Below are positions 61,060 through 64,000 of a DNA stretch of 64,000 bases, piece by piece; the stretch's first letter is position 1, and every line of letters begins with the position of its first letter. The stretch is taken from positions 1 to 64,000 of the forward strand of contig JAEWED010000009.1 in assembly GCA_023389745.1 (NCBI GenBank). The letters are read 5' to 3'. A program made the translations under genes and the position numbers. The notes under the pieces are model-generated. The model was not told the origin of the DNA. It did no database searches and worked only from the letters and a program-made list of their open reading frames with translations. The DNA comes from Actinomycetes bacterium. Its GTDB lineage: Bacteria; Actinomycetota; Acidimicrobiia; Acidimicrobiales; Microtrichaceae.

Positions 61060-62940
61060 ATGGGTGACGGTTCGCGGACGGTCGGCAGGCAAGCCGGACG
61101 ACGCCGGGGAGCGTTCGTCGTCGTGGCCGCGGTGTCGGTGCTCGCGGCGGGTTGTGCCCTCGTCGGCCCGAGTGGTCCCTCGACCCCGCCGGCCCGCCCG
61201 GCGGAGCGGAGCTGCGCGGCCGCCGCCGTGCACTCGTGCGCGCTGCCGTACCCGTCGAACGAGTTCACGATCGCCGACCGCTCGACCGCCACCGGCCGCA
61301 GGGTCGTGATGCCGACCGACCTGATTCCCCAGGGCGTCATCCGCCAGCTCGGCCCCGGTGCCGGCCCCAGCGAGGCCTTCGCGAACGCGGACGGCTTCGC
61401 CTCGCTCTCGCCGGTCATCTTCGAGCTCGACCGTTCCGTCGTCGCCGACTGGGTGCCCGACGACGGCGGCGACATCGTGTCCGTCGTCGACGTGAGCACC
61501 GGCCGTCCCGTCGACGTCCGTGTCGAGGTGCCCGCCGAAGCGGCTCGCCACGGAGCCCGCGACACCCTCGTGGTGGCGTGGCCCGTGACCCGATTCGAGC
61601 CCGGCCACACCTACGTCGCCCGGCTCGGACGTGGGTTGGTCGGCACGACCGGCGGCACACCCGCCCGCGCCCCCGGGCTCGACGCCTCGTCGCCGTACCT
61701 GACCGAACTGCGCACGCAGGTCGAGCGCCTCGGGCTCGGACCGTGGAGCGACGTGGTGAGCGCCACCTCGTTCACGATCCGCAGCGAGGCGAACGCGTCG
61801 GCCGAGCTCGACGCGATGACCGCCATCGCGCGCTCCGCGGACCACCCGATGCGCAACGTCGCGGTGCAGCACCCGTGGCTCATCAGCGACGCGTCCGCAG
61901 TGGTGACCGGCGAGGTTCGCATCTCTGACTTCCGGGACCAGCACGGCGTCGCCCGAGCGGCCAACGGCGCCACGGACCGCTGGATCCCCTTCCAGCTCGT
62001 GCTGCCCGAGCATCCCACCGGTGGAGCCGACGGAGCCCCGGTGGTGATCTACGGCCACGGCCTCGTCGCCGCCAAGGAGACGATGACCTTCGTCGCGAGC
62101 ACCAACGCGGCGATGGGCCTCGCCACGATCGGCATCGACGTGCCGAACCACGGCGGACGCCAGTACGGAGGGCCCGACCAGGGCTACCTGCTCGAGCTGA
62201 ACACGCCGGGACGCTTCGGGCGTCTCGCGTCGATGCCGCTGCAGGGCATCGTCGACCAGGTCTCGCTGCTCATGGCGGTGCAGGACCACCTCGGCGATCT
62301 CCGGATCGACCTGCCCCCTGCGTTCGACGGCACACCCCGGCAGGCGCCGAAGCTCGACACCACCCGGGTGCTCTACGAGGGCACCTCGATGGGCGCCGTG
62401 CTGGGTGCCGCGTTCACCGCGATGGCCCCAGAGCTCGACGGATCGTTCCTGCAGGTCGGGGGCACCGGCATCGCCGACATCATCTTCCACTCGCTGCTGT
62501 GGCCGTTGTTCATGAGCGTCATCCCCGAGGGGGCCTCGGCCGGCGATGCGTACGCCCTCATGGGGGCGGCGACCATGCTGATGGACCACGCTGACAACGT
62601 GAACGTGGTGAGCCGGATCCGCGAGCACGGCACGTCGACGTTCCTCGCCTACGGGGCCGGCGACGGCGTCGTGCCGAACTCCACGAGCGATCGTCTCGTG
62701 TCGCTGCTCGACCTGCCCCTCGTCGGTCCGCAGCTGTCGCCGATCGGCGTGCCGCACCGCACGACCGGCTCCGAGGACATCCCCGCCGACGGGTGGGGCA
62801 TGGCCCAGTTCTGGCCGACGTGGTCGCCGGAGCTGGCGCCGTTCGCCGCCCACATCGTCTTCGCGGACGCCGGGTCCGAGCGCGCCCTGCGGCAGTGGCT
62901 CGACGGTCGGCTCACTGCGCTCGGTGTCGCACCCCGCTGA
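61060..62940 (+). CDS. Large lipoprotein alpha/beta hydrolase (lipase-like), paralogue 2
   Basis: A 626-residue exported protein. ATG at 61060 has GAGGGGG 5 nt upstream; the signal peptide ends in the lipobox LAAGC. HSCALPYPSNEFTIADRSTATGRRVVMPTDLIP matches the corresponding part of the lipoprotein at 57325, as do APVVIYGHGLVAAKE and the nucleophile elbow YEGTSMGAVLGAA (GxSxG). A late AYGAGDGVVPN may supply the acid and GVPHRT the histidine. Likely substrate: an extracellular lipid or ester. A candidate repressor site lies at its promoter. Confidence 0.82.
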   Translation: MGDGSRTVGRQAGRRRGAFVVVAAVSVLAAGCALVGPSGPSTPPARPAERSCAAAAVHSCALPYPSNEFTIADRSTATGRRVVMPTDLIPQGVIRQLGPGAGPSEAFANADGFASLSPVIFELDRSVVADWVPDDGGDIVSVVDVSTGRPVDVRVEVPAEAARHGARDTLVVAWPVTRFEPGHTYVARLGRGLVGTTGGTPARAPGLDASSPYLTELRTQVERLGLGPWSDVVSATSFTIRSEANASAELDAMTAIARSADHPMRNVAVQHPWLISDASAVVTGEVRISDFRDQHGVARAANGATDRWIPFQLVLPEHPTGGADGAPVVIYGHGLVAAKETMTFVASTNAAMGLATIGIDVPNHGGRQYGGPDQGYLLELNTPGRFGRLASMPLQGIVDQVSLLMAVQDHLGDLRIDLPPAFDGTPRQAPKLDTTRVLYEGTSMGAVLGAAFTAMAPELDGSFLQVGGTGIADIIFHSLLWPLFMSVIPEGASAGDAYALMGAATMLMDHADNVNVVSRIREHGTSTFLAYGAGDGVVPNSTSDRLVSLLDLPLVGPQLSPIGVPHRTTGSEDIPADGWGMAQFWPTWSPELAPFAAHIVFADAGSERALRQWLDGRLTALGVAPR

Positions 62941-63000
62941 CGCCGGAGCTCCACCACCGGGGCTGACGCCGGAGCCTCGACCACCGCGCTGATGCCGGAC
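62937..63000 (+). repeat. 26-bp tandem repeat spanning a stop codon
   Basis: A unit beginning CTGACGCCGGAG runs 62937-62962, is repeated with few changes at 62963-62988, and starts a third time at 62989 (CTGATGCCGGAC). The first unit contains the TGA (62938-62940) of the lipoprotein gene. Confidence 0.85.
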
Positions 63001-63029
63001 CGGCGACCGGTCAGCCCTACCGTGTGGGG

Positions 63030-64000
63030 GTGATCCTCCTCGACGTCGACTCGGTCGCCGCGAGTCGCCCCGGGCGGCCGCTCTTCGCCGATGTCTCCTT
63101 CACGATCTCCGACCAGGACCGGCTCGGCATCGTCGGCCTGAACGGGTGCGGCAAGTCGACGCTGCTGCGGATCATCTCGGGCGAGATCACGCCCGAATCG
63201 GGCACCGTCCGTCCGGGGCGAGACGTGCGCGTGGCGATGCTCGGGCAGGACCCGACCTTCGAGGGCATGTCGGTCCGGGACGCCGTGACCTCCGGCCACG
63301 ACGAGGCCGAGTGGGAGGCGGTCGCCGTCGCCGATCGGCTCGGGCTCGGTGCACTGATGGACGCGCCGGTCGAGCAGCTCTCCGGCGGGCAGCTCAAGCG
63401 CGTGGCGCTCGCCCGCGCGCTCGTCGCCGAGTCCGATCTGCTGATCCTCGACGAGCCCACCAACCACCTCGACATCGACGCCATCGCCTGGCTCGAGGAC
63501 CGGCTCGCCGCACACCGGGGCGGCCTGGTGCTGGTGACCCACGACCGCCACTTCCTGGACCGCATCACGACGAGGGTGCTCGAGCTCGACCGGGGTGCCG
63601 GGTACGTGCACGAAGGTGGCTACGGCGCGTACCTCGAGGGCCGGGCGCTGCGCGAGGAGCATGCGGCGAAGGCCGAGCAGACCCGACGGAACCTGGCCCG
63701 GACCGAGCTCGCCTGGCTCCGACGGGGCGCGCCGGCGAGGACGTCGAAACCCAAGGCGCGCATCGAATCGGCGACGGCGATCGTGAACGGTCGTCCACAG
63801 GCCGCGGCGCGCCAGGGTGACCTGCCGTTGCACACGGGGACGCCGCGCCTCGGTGACAAGGTGGTCGAGCTGCACGGCGTCGGCCACTCCTTCGACGGCG
63901 GGGCGCCGCTGTTCTCGGGCGTCGACCTGCTGCTCGACAACCGCGAACGGCTCGGGGTCGTCGGCATCAACGGCACCGGGAAGTCGACGCTGCTCGACAT
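63030..64000 (+). CDS. ABC-F family ATPase, N-terminal part (runs off window)
   Basis: About 323 codons of an ABC-F protein (two ATPase halves, no membrane part; family members act on ribosomes or in antibiotic resistance and DNA-linked roles). First half: Walker A GLNGCGKSTLLRIISG, signature QLSGGQLKRVALARALV, Walker B LLILDEPTNHLDID and VLVTHDRHFLD. The linker with AKAEQTRRNLARTELAWLRRGAPARTSKPKARI resembles Uup. The second Walker A (GINGTGKSTLL) is cut by the window edge. GTG at 63030 has TACCGT 6 nt upstream, a leaderless layout. Confidence 0.92.
   Translation, partial: MILLDVDSVAASRPGRPLFADVSFTISDQDRLGIVGLNGCGKSTLLRIISGEITPESGTVRPGRDVRVAMLGQDPTFEGMSVRDAVTSGHDEAEWEAVAVADRLGLGALMDAPVEQLSGGQLKRVALARALVAESDLLILDEPTNHLDIDAIAWLEDRLAAHRGGLVLVTHDRHFLDRITTRVLELDRGAGYVHEGGYGAYLEGRALREEHAAKAEQTRRNLARTELAWLRRGAPARTSKPKARIESATAIVNGRPQAAARQGDLPLHTGTPRLGDKVVELHGVGHSFDGGAPLFSGVDLLLDNRERLGVVGINGTGKSTLLD

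Noticed and set aside
60349..62853. Long open frame on the minus strand (834 codons)
   Set aside because: Antisense to two supported genes; Gly/Arg/His-rich with no recognisable domain.

Overview
The window is GC-rich DNA with dense, mostly short-spaced genes and many GTG starts. The gene content suggests an actinobacterium, most likely of the Acidimicrobiia type: panD, an Rpf-like protein, F420-type luciferase-like oxidoreductases, many acyl-CoA genes and ATGA-coupled operons. This placement rests on gene content and codon style only; no 16S gene or other taxonomic marker is present. No tRNA, rRNA, CRISPR array, insertion sequence or prophage gene was seen.

Layout. 1-7.8 kb: start of ilvE, a DUF72 protein, an acyl-CoA synthetase coupled to a methyltransferase, a secondary-metabolism-like hydrolase and a leishmanolysin-like lipoprotein. 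7.8-13.4 kb: a branched-chain amino acid type ABC importer; the binding protein lies alone and convergent to a coupled livHMGF operon whose LivH carries an extra exported N-terminal domain. 13.4-25 kb: a GH36/GH27-like protein, a secreted propeller, a TetR-alkB alkane hydroxylase operon with its operator, a geranylgeranyl-reductase-type flavoprotein, MtfA, a BtuF-like protein, a lipoprotein and a PLC-like lipoprotein. 25.1-27.1 kb: an Fe-S PD-(D/E)XK nuclease coupled to a paralogue that keeps the cysteine scaffold but has lost the catalytic E-x-K. 27-45 kb: alkylsulfatase and a dispersed set of acyl-CoA and steroid-type catabolic genes (FadA6-, FadE30-, IpdF- and Rv3548c-like, other ACAD, SDR, MaoC, LLM), interleaved with panD, an ECF sigma/membrane partner pair and two paralogous anchored proteins. 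45-57 kb: LpqC-like esterase, large secreted protein, diguanylate cyclase, LLM oxidoreductase, M15 peptidase, mutM, a ParA ATPase and an Rpf-like protein. 57-64 kb: two paralogous large lipoprotein hydrolases, an enoyl-CoA hydratase, a proline-rich protein and the start of an ABC-F ATPase.

The genes together describe a cell living on lipids, alkanes, alkyl sulfates and probably steroids: exported hydrolases release substrates, AlkB and the sulfatase activate chains, and the ACAD/MaoC/SDR/thiolase sets run beta-oxidation. Three 15-bp palindromes (CTGACG-N3-YGTCAG) at promoters of these genes point to one shared repressor, and a separate 30-bp palindrome of KstR type lies at another ACAD promoter.

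Two further signals run across the window. Many genes look leaderless, with a TAnnnT hexamer 6-9 nt before the start codon. At least seven genes have a short tandem duplication (13-26 bp, or a longer echo) whose first copy contains their own stop codon.
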